Origin: Bacillota bacterium
GTDB lineage: Bacteria > Bacillota > Bacilli > Alicyclobacillales > Alicyclobacillaceae
Length of the DNA: 5,084 nucleotides
Direction of reading: 5' to 3'
Assembly (NCBI GenBank): GCA_021820805.1
Contig: JAKADF010000150.1
Coordinates: 2,577 to 7,660 of the forward strand
The notes beneath the pieces are model-generated. The model was not told the origin of the DNA, ran no database searches, and saw nothing but the letters and a program-made list of their open reading frames with translations. Positions 1-5,054 of this stretch are shown piece by piece; position 1 is the stretch's first letter; each line of letters begins with the position of its first letter. Position numbers and translations under genes: made by a program.

Positions 1-36
1 AATCATTCTGTAAAGAATTCCAAATGCCTGCTAAAT

Positions 37-66
37 ATTTAACAAAAATTAAATTTTTGCTTAAAT
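37..66. repeat. AT-rich palindrome (weak hairpin)
   Basis: CAAAAATT (43-50) and AATTTTTG (52-59) are perfect inverted copies around a single A. The symmetry extends outward with ATTTAA (37-42) and TTAAAT (61-66) if one base, C60, is bulged. Almost every pair is A-T, so an RNA hairpin would be weak. It could be a remnant of a terminator for a gene to the left, or simply an AT-rich upstream region. No gene is supported in bases 1-153. Confidence 0.4.
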
Positions 67-127
67 CAAGCCGTTATTTTTATATTTTCAGGTCTGTGCA
101 AGTTGCAGAAACTGCTTAAACATGTCA

Positions 128-136
128 TGGTATGAT
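128..136 (+). promoter_or_regulatory. Extended -10 promoter for the isomerase gene
   Basis: TATGAT (131-136) matches the sigma-A -10 consensus at five of six positions and is preceded by TGG (128-130), the TGn extension that can replace a good -35. No convincing -35 sits 16-18 bases upstream; the nearest candidate, TTGCAG (103-108), is 22 bases away. Transcription would start near base 143. That would leave almost no leader for the ATG at 154 and favours the ATG at 184. Confidence 0.5.
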
Positions 137-165
137 GAAATAAGGGGTAACTCATGAAACTTCAT

Positions 166-171
166 CGGAGG
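166..171 (+). promoter_or_regulatory. Shine-Dalgarno site deciding the isomerase start
   Basis: CGGAGG is a near-perfect Shine-Dalgarno core lying 12 bases before the ATG at 184. The spacing is rather long but usable. A weaker AAGGGG (142-147) precedes the in-frame ATG at 154, but it would fall at the very 5' end of a transcript from the promoter at 128-136. Confidence 0.5.
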
Positions 172-183
172 TATTTACTCATT

Positions 184-906
184 ATGAAAAAACCTATGCA
201 AAAAATTGCATCGATCATGAGCGGGGCTCTTTTAATCAGCCTGATTACAGCAGGCTGCGGAGCTCAAAGTCAGTCCGGGCAACAGGGGAACCAAACTGCA
301 AATAATACGTCCGCAAGCACGCCCGCAAATTCAACGGCCGCGAATAGTACGGCGACGAATGGGCCTGCAAAAATGCAATGGACAAGCCCTCCAAAAATGC
401 AAATTGACACAACCAAACAATATAACGCAGTATTTCATACAAATTTCGGCGACTTTACAGTACAACTGTTTGCAAAAGAGAGCCCTGTAACAGTTAATAA
501 CTTTGTTTTTCTTGTAAACCATCAGTTTTATAAGAACGATACGTTTTTCCGGATTATAAAAACGTTTATGATTCAGACAGGCGATCCGCTAAATAATGGT
601 ACTGGTGGACCAGGCTATGAATTTAAAGATGAATTACCGCCTAAACACCCTTACGCCCCAGGAATTGTTGCTATGGCAAACGCCGGTCCTAATACAAATG
701 GAAGTCAGTTCTTTATTTGCACTGGATCAGACAGTGCAACACTCAACCAAAATCCAAACTACACTGAGTTTGGAAAGGTCGTTAAAGGTATGGACGTTGT
801 ACAGAAGATTGCTTCCATACCCGTTACAACCAATCCGCAATCAGGCGAGCAAAGTATGCCTCTAAAAAAAGCGTACATCAAATCGATTGACGTATCTGTT
901 CAATGA
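184..906 (+). CDS. Lipid-anchored cyclophilin-type peptidyl-prolyl cis-trans isomerase
   Basis: This protein of 240 residues should catalyse cis-trans isomerisation of prolyl bonds in exported proteins on the outer face of the membrane. Residues 1-24 form a lipoprotein signal peptide: two early lysines, a hydrophobic core, then LITAGC with Cys25 as the lipidation site (Thr at -3 is not ideal). Residues 27-60 are a linker rich in Gln, Asn, Ser and Thr. The cyclophilin domain covers about 80-238. It shows FFRIIKTFMIQTGDP (121-135), holding the active-site Arg123, Phe128 and Gln131, then MANAGPNTNGSQFFIC (164-179) and FGKV (196-199). The His expected three residues before that Phe is Tyr193, and the Trp of cyclosporin-sensitive cyclophilins is absent. 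ATG 184 is preferred because it gives a signal peptide of normal length and follows GGAGG; ATG 154 would add ten residues. The family call is firm, but the client proteins are unknown. Confidence 0.95.
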   Translation: MKKPMQKIASIMSGALLISLITAGCGAQSQSGQQGNQTANNTSASTPANSTAANSTATNGPAKMQWTSPPKMQIDTTKQYNAVFHTNFGDFTVQLFAKESPVTVNNFVFLVNHQFYKNDTFFRIIKTFMIQTGDPLNNGTGGPGYEFKDELPPKHPYAPGIVAMANAGPNTNGSQFFICTGSDSATLNQNPNYTEFGKVVKGMDVVQKIASIPVTTNPQSGEQSMPLKKAYIKSIDVSVQ

Positions 907-916
907 CATATGCATC

Positions 917-949
917 CTGCCGCTTTGACTTTAAAAGTTGAAGCGGCAG
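917..949 (+). repeat. Strong stem-loop between the isomerase and the small protein gene
   Basis: CTGCCGCTT (917-925) pairs perfectly with AAGCGGCAG (941-949). Two T-G wobbles and ACT/AGT extend the stem to 14 pairs around a loop of five (931-935). No T-run follows on either strand, so it is not a standard intrinsic terminator. It starts 10 bases after the isomerase stop and ends 10 bases before the next gene's Shine-Dalgarno site. It may protect or process the mRNA, or set the ratio of the two products. Confidence 0.6.
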
Positions 950-975
950 ATAATTACCGAAGGAGCCATGGAGAG

Positions 976-1383
976 ATGAAAAAGAATCTTATTTTATTTC
1001 TCTTCATTATTATCGTCTTTGTGTACTTTCAGCACCGCTCAACTCCTAATGTGCCGATGCCGTCGCAATACAAATCTGTTGGGCAAAATATCGCCGTAAG
1101 TGCTCATCTTGGCTTACCGGCAGAAAGCGGAGAGGTTTGGACAGTCGCAAAGAAAAACGATACAACTTATATTATAAATGTCTATAATAACTCAAAACTG
1201 ATTCACACTTTTTTTACGGCAAAAGCAATTAAGCATGATAATTCGGGAACAACCTTTGGGACCGGGGGAAACATAACATTTAACGGTTACCCATACACAG
1301 CACAGACAATACATATTGAAGCAAACGGACAAACGGGGGAAATCGTGTTTGCACCGGTAAGTAAACAAACGAAAGGTAACTAA
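976..1383 (+). CDS. Small membrane-anchored extracytoplasmic protein, function unknown
   Basis: I do not recognise this protein of 135 residues. It begins MKKN and then has an almost unbroken hydrophobic stretch (residues 5-18), which is an uncleaved signal anchor or signal peptide; I see no good Ala-X-Ala site and no lipobox Cys. The rest (about 20-135) is hydrophilic, with alternating polar and hydrophobic residues (TTYIINVYNN, TIHIEANG, GEIVFAPV) that suggest a small beta-rich domain outside the membrane. The ATG at 976 is preferred because AAGGAG (960-965) lies 10 bases upstream and the hydrophobic segment then starts at residue 5. An in-frame ATG at 910 would add 22 charged residues encoded through the stem-loop and has no ribosome site. 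The gene lies 69 bases after the isomerase on the same strand with no clear promoter of its own, so co-transcription is likely. A link to the isomerase is only inferred from position. Confidence 0.75.
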   Translation: MKKNLILFLFIIIVFVYFQHRSTPNVPMPSQYKSVGQNIAVSAHLGLPAESGEVWTVAKKNDTTYIINVYNNSKLIHTFFTAKAIKHDNSGTTFGTGGNITFNGYPYTAQTIHIEANGQTGEIVFAPVSKQTKGN

Positions 1384-1394
1384 AACAGTTACCT
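1363..1394 (-). terminator. Hairpin between convergent genes, terminator of metX
   Basis: AGGTAAC (1374-1380) and GTTACCT (1388-1394) are perfect inverted copies around a loop of seven. Read on the minus strand, the stem starts four bases after the metX stop and is followed by TTCGTTTGTTT (1373-1363), a broken U-rich tail. On the plus strand the stem straddles the stop of the small protein gene and its tail is poorer, though AATTTTCTCTC lies a few bases on. It probably ends metX and may act weakly in the other direction. The stem is short and only moderately GC-rich. Confidence 0.55.
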
Positions 1395-1398
1395 CTCA

Positions 1399-2559
1399 TC
1401 AATTTTCTCTCAAAGCCAGTGTCGCTAAAATTTGCGGTCTTGCTATTGATGATTCAAGCACCAATTGAAGTTGATGTTGGTCTGCCAAAAACGCATCATG
1501 TCCAAACGAGGAATTCATTTGGAAATAAGTAATGTCCTTCCCCACCTTTCTCGCTGCATCAACGGTTTGCGAGAGCTCAGAAGGAGGGTATAAATAATCA
1601 TCCGAAATGCCTACTACCGTAATTCGTGATTTTACACGCTCCAACGCTGCAGCAATCCCGCCCCGATTTCTCCCAATGTCGTGACTATCCATGGCACGGG
1701 TTAAATATAAATAACTATTTGCGTCAAACCGTAAATTCAATTTGTCACCTGCATGGTGCAAATAGGATTCAATTTGATAGATAGGTTGTGTAAACATTTC
1801 ATAATTTGTAGCACTTCTCGCTTTTTCTGTATGAACCTGCCCGAACCTTTCCTGAAACAAAAGCCCTGTTCGGTACGTCAACATGCCAACAGTACGCGCC
1901 GCTCGTAGTCCCGCTTCTGGGTTTCTTCCAGTGTTGTAATACTCACCTTTTTGCCAATTGGAGTCAGAAGTAATCGCTTGACGCATTGCATCGTTGTAAC
2001 CAATTCCAAGCGCTGAGAAGTATGTGTTCGCCGCAATAACAATGACATTGTCAATTGAATCTCCAGCCATACAAGCCCACTCCCATGCTTGCATGCCACC
2101 TAGAGAACCGCCAATAACTGAATGCACTTTTTGTACACCAAAACTCTCTGCAAGCAACATTTGACTTTTAACCATATCTCGAACAGTTACAATAGGAAAT
2201 TCCAATCCATAAGGACGGCCATTTGGCCCTATAGATGCTGGACCAGATGAACCGCAACATCCGCCAAGTACATTTGCACATACTACAAAATAACGGTTTG
2301 TATCAATAAATCCATGTGGCCGGACGAGCCCCGACCACCAGCCTTGTTCCCCATCTGCACCATTTCCTGCATGTGTGTCGCCAGTTAACGCGTGACACAC
2401 GAATACACAATTATTTCTCTCTTTGTTTAAGGACCCCCACGTCTCAAACGCAATATCAATATAAGGGAGTTCAGCCCCGCATTCAAAGGTGAAATTTGCA
2501 ATACGATAAACACCGCTCTGATGTAATAAGCCCGCGGTAGAAATTATGGTCCCGGCCAC
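1399..2559 (-). CDS. metX: Homoserine O-acetyltransferase (alpha/beta hydrolase fold)
   Basis: MetX transfers an acetyl group from acetyl-CoA to L-homoserine, giving O-acetylhomoserine for methionine synthesis in the cytoplasm. The reading frame stays open back to a GTG at 2604 (401 codons), and the numbering here is from that codon. Family marks are HALTGD (71-76), NVLGG (111-115), the nucleophile elbow GGSLGGMQ (165-172) with Ser167, the acid Asp336 in SDDYLYPP, and His369 in FGHDAFL. The usual Met after the nucleophile is Leu168, and the normal CxGSTGP segment reads CCGSSGP. I chose GTG 2559 (386 residues) because GGGGTG (2571-2566) lies six bases before it. GTG 2604 follows the riboswitch terminator by 11 bases with no ribosome site, and GTG 2568 is a further option. 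The gene stands alone under a SAM-I riboswitch, which supports the methionine role. Some MetX relatives use succinyl-CoA or L-serine, so the exact substrates rest on family resemblance. Confidence 0.93.
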   Translation of the reverse strand: MAGTIISTAGLLHQSGVYRIANFTFECGAELPYIDIAFETWGSLNKERNNCVFVCHALTGDTHAGNGADGEQGWWSGLVRPHGFIDTNRYFVVCANVLGGCCGSSGPASIGPNGRPYGLEFPIVTVRDMVKSQMLLAESFGVQKVHSVIGGSLGGMQAWEWACMAGDSIDNVIVIAANTYFSALGIGYNDAMRQAITSDSNWQKGEYYNTGRNPEAGLRAARTVGMLTYRTGLLFQERFGQVHTEKARSATNYEMFTQPIYQIESYLHHAGDKLNLRFDANSYLYLTRAMDSHDIGRNRGGIAAALERVKSRITVVGISDDYLYPPSELSQTVDAARKVGKDITYFQMNSSFGHDAFLADQHQLQLVLESSIARPQILATLALREN

Positions 2560-2565
2560 TTCCCA

Positions 2566-2571
2566 CACCCC
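2566..2571 (-). promoter_or_regulatory. Candidate Shine-Dalgarno site for metX
   Basis: On the minus strand GGGGTG (2571 down to 2566) resembles the GGAGGTG complement of the 16S rRNA 3' end and lies six bases before GTG 2559. It is the only plausible ribosome site near the metX 5' end. The bases between the terminator U-tract and GTG 2604 contain no purine-rich run. Confidence 0.4.
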
Positions 2572-2615
2572 ATTCCAATTTTGTTTTCGACATTCAAGAG
2601 TCACAAGAATGCGGC

Positions 2616-2644
2616 AAAAACAAAACCACTCCCGAGAGGAGTGG
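2616..2644 (-). terminator. Riboswitch-controlled intrinsic terminator in the metX leader
   Basis: In the minus-strand RNA, CCACTCC (2644-2638) pairs with GGAGTGG (2632-2626) around a loop of five and is followed by TTTTGTTTTT (2625-2616), a complete intrinsic terminator. Its 5' arm and loop include CTCCTCTC (2641-2634), which is exactly complementary to GAGAGGAG (2681-2674) at the 3' edge of the aptamer. Pairing of those two makes the antiterminator. With SAM bound, P1 holds most of the GAGAGGAG segment and the terminator forms; without SAM, the antiterminator forms and metX is transcribed. Confidence 0.93.
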
Positions 2645-2676
2645 CTGGAACATGTTCGATGTTCTCCGCGAACCTC

Positions 2677-2787
2677 CTCTCATCTCTCAGGAAACATCCT
2701 GCAGGAATTGGCACCTCTCCTATACACGTGTGTATAGTTGGTTGCCGGGCTTCATCGGGCCAGTCCCTCCGCCACTCTAGATAAGAG
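2677..2787 (-). ncRNA. SAM-I (S-box) riboswitch aptamer upstream of metX
   Basis: Read on the minus strand, this is a near-consensus S-box that binds S-adenosylmethionine and lowers metX expression. P1 is CTCTTATC (2787-2780) with GATGAGAG (2684-2677), eight pairs with one wobble. The conserved core follows in order: GGAGGGACTG (2770-2761), the kink-turn element GATGAA (2756-2751), GGCAACC (2746-2740), and GGTGCCAATTCC (2715-2704). A variable P3 arm, CTATACAC with GTGTATAG, occupies 2737-2720. P4 is CAGGA with TCCTG (2701-2688). The antiterminator and terminator lie immediately downstream, and a small hairpin (GAACAT/ATGTTC, 2664-2648) sits between them. The regulated gene is metX, as is usual for S-boxes in Bacillota. 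Confidence 0.97.
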
Positions 2788-2831
2788 TTAAGTATTAAAG
2801 AAAATCCGATATTCAGTTAATTTGTGGGTTG

Positions 2832-2860
2832 AATATATCACTTACATATTCGGTTGTCAA
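2832..2860 (-). promoter_or_regulatory. Sigma-A promoter of the metX leader
   Basis: On the minus strand a perfect -35 TTGACA (2860-2855) is followed after exactly 17 bases by TATATT (2837-2832), five of six to the -10 consensus, with a TGn extension (TGA) just before it. Transcription should start near 2825, about 38 bases before the aptamer. It is the best promoter in the window, as expected where control is exerted later by a riboswitch. Confidence 0.85.
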
Positions 2861-2949
2861 CGACTTGCCAGTCCTGCCTGCACTTTCATTTTCGAACCTT
2901 TTTTACTCATTGCTCCAATCCACACTGTGTCTCAAAATAGCTCTTCATT

Positions 2950-2972
2950 GACAATCAAGGTACAATATTGTC
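2950..2972. promoter_or_regulatory. Inverted repeat upstream of the phosphatidyltransferase, possible operator
   Basis: GACAAT (2950-2955) and ATTGTC (2967-2972) are perfect inverted copies 11 bases apart, and the right half also belongs to the 10-base palindrome ACAATATTGT (2962-2971). The left half overlaps TTGACA (2948-2953), a perfect -35 box. The only match to a -10 at the right distance is poor (TCGGAT, 2971-2976), while the better TACAAT (2961-2966) is only seven bases away. A protein-binding site over a weak promoter is possible but unproven. The rest of the gap from 2861 to 2947 shows nothing I can name. Confidence 0.3.
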
Positions 2973-2985
2973 GGATGTTACATTT

Positions 2986-2993
2986 AGAAGGGG
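2986..2993 (+). promoter_or_regulatory. Shine-Dalgarno site deciding the phosphatidyltransferase start
   Basis: AGAAGGGG lies eight bases before ATG 3002, an ideal spacing. It falls inside the reading frame that would follow the earlier in-frame ATG at 2975 or TTG at 2822, neither of which has a comparable site. Confidence 0.65.
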
Positions 2994-3001
2994 CATACAG
3001 A

Positions 3002-3763
3002 ATGACGGAATACCAAAAGATTTATCACTGTGCGAAACGTCCAGTTGATATTTGGACGAACTATTTATATTACAATTTCTCTATGCGATTCGTCTGGCTG
3101 ATTCGCAAAACGAACATAACACCGAACCAATTAACCGTACTATCGTTGGTTGTAGCAGCGATTGGCTGCTTTTTGTTTGCACTTGGGACAAGACCTATGG
3201 TCATAACTGGGCTCATCCTCGTTCAAATCTCTTACATATTTGATTGTGCTGACGGACAGCTCGCACGTTATAAACAGCAATTTTCTGCACTTGGTGGTTG
3301 GCTGGACCAAATGGCGGATCGAATCAAAGAATTTTTGGTCTACTTTTCATTAGCTTATGGATATACCAGATACCATTCTGGAGCTTCAATTTGGGCTTTT
3401 GCAATGACTGGGCTGTTTTCACTTTATCTGCTCGAGTATTATGGACAAATCATGAAAACTTATCGTCCTAAAATGAAAGAAGTTTACCAGCCAAAACAAG
3501 CTGCATTAGACGATAATGACTCTGCTGCAATCATTGAACCAGACATTGTACAGCAAGGCAGCACTTTCACAACCTTACGAAAGATGCGCCGAATGGTTCC
3601 TTTCCATGGCTTTCATATTGGTGAACAATATGCTGCAATGCTGATATTCGTTGCATTCAACGCTATTTATCCTTTCTTCGTTTTCGTTGCGTGCCTTGGG
3701 ATTTTAATGGATATTTATCGCCCATTGGTAGACTTTATGAAACTTAGACGCGGAGCAGAGTAA
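3002..3763 (+). CDS. CDP-alcohol phosphatidyltransferase family membrane enzyme
   Basis: Enzymes of this family move a phosphatidyl or similar group from a CDP-linked donor to an alcohol, releasing CMP, within the cytoplasmic membrane. This protein has 253 residues. The defining signature DG-x2-AR-x8-G-x3-D-x3-D is complete: Asp81, Asp84-Gly85, Ala88-Arg89, Gly98, Asp102 and Asp106, which bind two metal ions and the CDP. Likely membrane segments are about 43-62, 66-80, 110-121, 128-147 and 209-238, some perhaps split in two. A hydrophilic segment (about 150-200) separates the fourth and fifth and is longer than in a minimal PgsA. ATG 3002 follows a good ribosome site. The frame runs upstream to 2822, but that stretch overlaps the divergent metX promoter. 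The acceptor (glycerol phosphate, inositol phosphate, another polyol or a sugar) cannot be read from the sequence, so no gene symbol is given. It is followed after 27 bases by a glycosyltransferase, suggesting envelope glycolipid synthesis. Confidence 0.92.
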   Translation: MTEYQKIYHCAKRPVDIWTNYLYYNFSMRFVWLIRKTNITPNQLTVLSLVVAAIGCFLFALGTRPMVITGLILVQISYIFDCADGQLARYKQQFSALGGWLDQMADRIKEFLVYFSLAYGYTRYHSGASIWAFAMTGLFSLYLLEYYGQIMKTYRPKMKEVYQPKQAALDDNDSAAIIEPDIVQQGSTFTTLRKMRRMVPFHGFHIGEQYAAMLIFVAFNAIYPFFVFVACLGILMDIYRPLVDFMKLRRGAE

Positions 3764-3790
3764 ACTGAACTTAAAAAGGCAGGAATTCAA

Positions 3791-4939
3791 TTGAGACCAA
3801 CTATCGTGATAACATCCGCCGCCCCTTGGGACGGCGTAACACAACGCCCACACCACGTAGCCCGTGAACTGGCGAATCGTGGATGGAAGGTTTTATTTGT
3901 CGATTATCCAATTACTATTCTTAGTCCAATTAAAAACCACGCTCTTACAAAACGAGTTATACCAAAACAGCTCGCACGAACGATAACAGAAACTGAAAAC
4001 GGCGGGTCAATAGCCGTCATTAGCCCTGGTGCAATTCTGCCATTTGGAAACTTGTATCGGAGTATCAACCGAATCAATCAATACTTCATTGCTGCACAAA
4101 TTCGCAGTTTTCTTACAGATAACTCTATTCTTCTGTCTACTTTACCTTCCTCAGTTGACTTAATTCCTTGGCTGCATCCATCTCTTGTATTTTATGATTG
4201 CGTTGACTACCATGCAGGTTTCTCTGGTATGATAAACCCCGATGTGGTCAATGAAATGGAAAGAGATCTTGTATTTGCAAGCAAAACTGTATTTGCAACT
4301 GCTGGAACACTTTGGACAAGGATGCGACAATATCACCGTGACGTGCGTCTTGTTCCTAACGCAGCTGAGTTAGAACATTTCGCAAAAGCAATCAATGCAC
4401 CATTACATAAACTTCTCTCGTCTATTCCTGAGCCGCGAATTGGTTTTATTGGAGGTATCGCATCTTGGGTTCACATCGAGATGCTTGCAGATATTGCAAA
4501 AGCTAGACCAAACGTCCAACTCGTGATGATTGGGCCTGTTGAAACGGATGTAAGTCCTTTAACCAAACTTCCGAATGTTCATTTGTTAGGTCGGCAGCCA
4601 TACAATGAGTTACCACAATTTCTGCACGGTTTTGACGCAACACTTTATGCATTCATCGATAACGAGCTGACAAAAGGTGTTAACCCGATTAAAGTGTACG
4701 AATATATTGCGGCAGGGAAGGAAGTCATCGCAACTCCTACTACAGAACTTCAAAAATTTGCGGACATCGTGTGGTTGACCGAAGATGCAGCAAAAGCAGC
4801 TGAAGCATTAGACAAGATTTTGTCTGGAGAACGTAAAACATCAGCAGAAGAACGCGAGAAGTTTAATCAAAACAATAGCTGGACAGCCCGAACAGACGCT
4901 ATTGAAAAGGCGATAATTGAATGGATGCCTATGCCTTAG
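3791..4939 (+). CDS. GT-B fold glycosyltransferase (GT4-like)
   Basis: This protein of 382 residues should transfer a sugar from a nucleotide-sugar donor to an envelope acceptor at the inner membrane face. It has no signal peptide or clear membrane span. The N-terminal Rossmann-like domain opens with TIVITSAAPWDGVTQRPHH (4-22), the WDGxxQRPHHxA pattern seen in TuaH-like and related GT4 enzymes. The linker region has VPNAAELEHF (188-197). The donor-binding domain includes RIGFIGGIASW (216-226), VQLVMIGPV (242-250), VHLLGRQPYNELP (263-275) and NPIKVYEYIAAGKEVIAT (298-315), where Glu304 and the AAGK turn match the nucleotide-sugar motif. Translation appears to start at TTG 3791: AGGA (3781-3784) is six bases upstream, the homology begins at once, and no nearby ATG is better. 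The gap to the phosphatidyltransferase is 27 bases with no promoter, so they form an operon. The stop codon overlaps the left arm of the inverted repeat at 4937. Sugar and acceptor are unknown. Confidence 0.9.
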   Translation: MRPTIVITSAAPWDGVTQRPHHVARELANRGWKVLFVDYPITILSPIKNHALTKRVIPKQLARTITETENGGSIAVISPGAILPFGNLYRSINRINQYFIAAQIRSFLTDNSILLSTLPSSVDLIPWLHPSLVFYDCVDYHAGFSGMINPDVVNEMERDLVFASKTVFATAGTLWTRMRQYHRDVRLVPNAAELEHFAKAINAPLHKLLSSIPEPRIGFIGGIASWVHIEMLADIAKARPNVQLVMIGPVETDVSPLTKLPNVHLLGRQPYNELPQFLHGFDATLYAFIDNELTKGVNPIKVYEYIAAGKEVIATPTTELQKFADIVWLTEDAAKAAEALDKILSGERKTSAEEREKFNQNNSWTARTDAIEKAIIEWMPMP

Positions 4940-5047
4940 TCACTGCTCAACTAAAAGGTTCGTCATAGAGCAAAAAGAGGTATTGCGGGACACCACGACT
5001 ATATTCGTCTGTGCCCCACTCCACCTAATACCCTGCCACAGTGACTA
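4937..5047. repeat. Nested inverted-repeat structure after the glycosyltransferase
   Basis: TAGTCACTG (4937-4945) and CAGTGACTA (5039-5047) are perfect 9-base inverted copies enclosing about 93 bases. Inside lie a small hairpin, GCTC/GAGC (4945-4948 and 4968-4971) with AAC/GTT within it, and a larger arm (GGTATT/AATACC, 4979-5032, described as a terminator). The left copy includes the glycosyltransferase stop codon. It could be a branched RNA structure, a small non-coding element with terminal inverted repeats, or chance symmetry around a terminator. I see no clear target-site duplication at its edges. Confidence 0.4.
4972..5032 (-). terminator. Long imperfect hairpin with U-tract, minus-strand terminator
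   Basis: In the minus-strand RNA, GGTATT (5032-5027) pairs with AATACC (4984-4979), GGGGCAC (5017-5011) with GTGTCCC (4993-4987), and ACGA (5008-5005) with TCGT (4998-4995). TCTTTTTG (4978-4971) follows directly as a U-tract. One pair in the second helix is G-U on the minus strand but becomes an A-C mismatch on the plus strand, so the structure fits minus-strand transcription better. It would end the gene whose last codons appear at 5055-5084. The asymmetric internal loop near the base is unusual for a plain terminator. No equivalent with a T-tail is seen for the glycosyltransferase on the plus strand. Confidence 0.5.
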
Positions 5048-5054
5048 CTAGCAT

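Noticed and set aside
3..120. Open frame on the plus strand ending with TAA at 118-120, as the tail of an upstream gene
   Set aside because: It is only 38 codons in very AT-rich sequence, includes the palindrome at 37-66, and shows no recognisable protein pattern.
245..522. Minus-strand open frames of about 65 codons inside the isomerase gene
   Set aside because: They are antisense to a clear cyclophilin and have no ribosome site or family features.
910..975. ATG 910 as the start of the small protein gene
   Set aside because: It gives 22 extra charged residues before the hydrophobic segment, runs through the stem-loop and lacks a ribosome site; ATG 976 follows AAGGAG.
2546..2784. Plus-strand open frames of about 65 codons
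   Set aside because: They lie antisense to the SAM-I riboswitch, its terminator and the metX 5' end; their openness is explained by those elements and they have no recognisable product.
2948..2966. TTGACA plus TACAAT as a plus-strand promoter
   Set aside because: The boxes are only seven bases apart, far from the 16-18 needed, and neither has a good partner at the right distance.
2822..3001. Upstream extension of the phosphatidyltransferase reading frame from TTG 2822
   Set aside because: It has no ribosome site, it overlaps the divergent metX promoter at 2832-2860, and the protein family begins near ATG 3002, which has a well-spaced AGAAGGGG.
4937..5047. Insertion sequence or CRISPR-like unit at the right end
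   Set aside because: There is no transposase, no repeated spacer pattern and no clear target duplication; only the inverted-repeat structure is supported.
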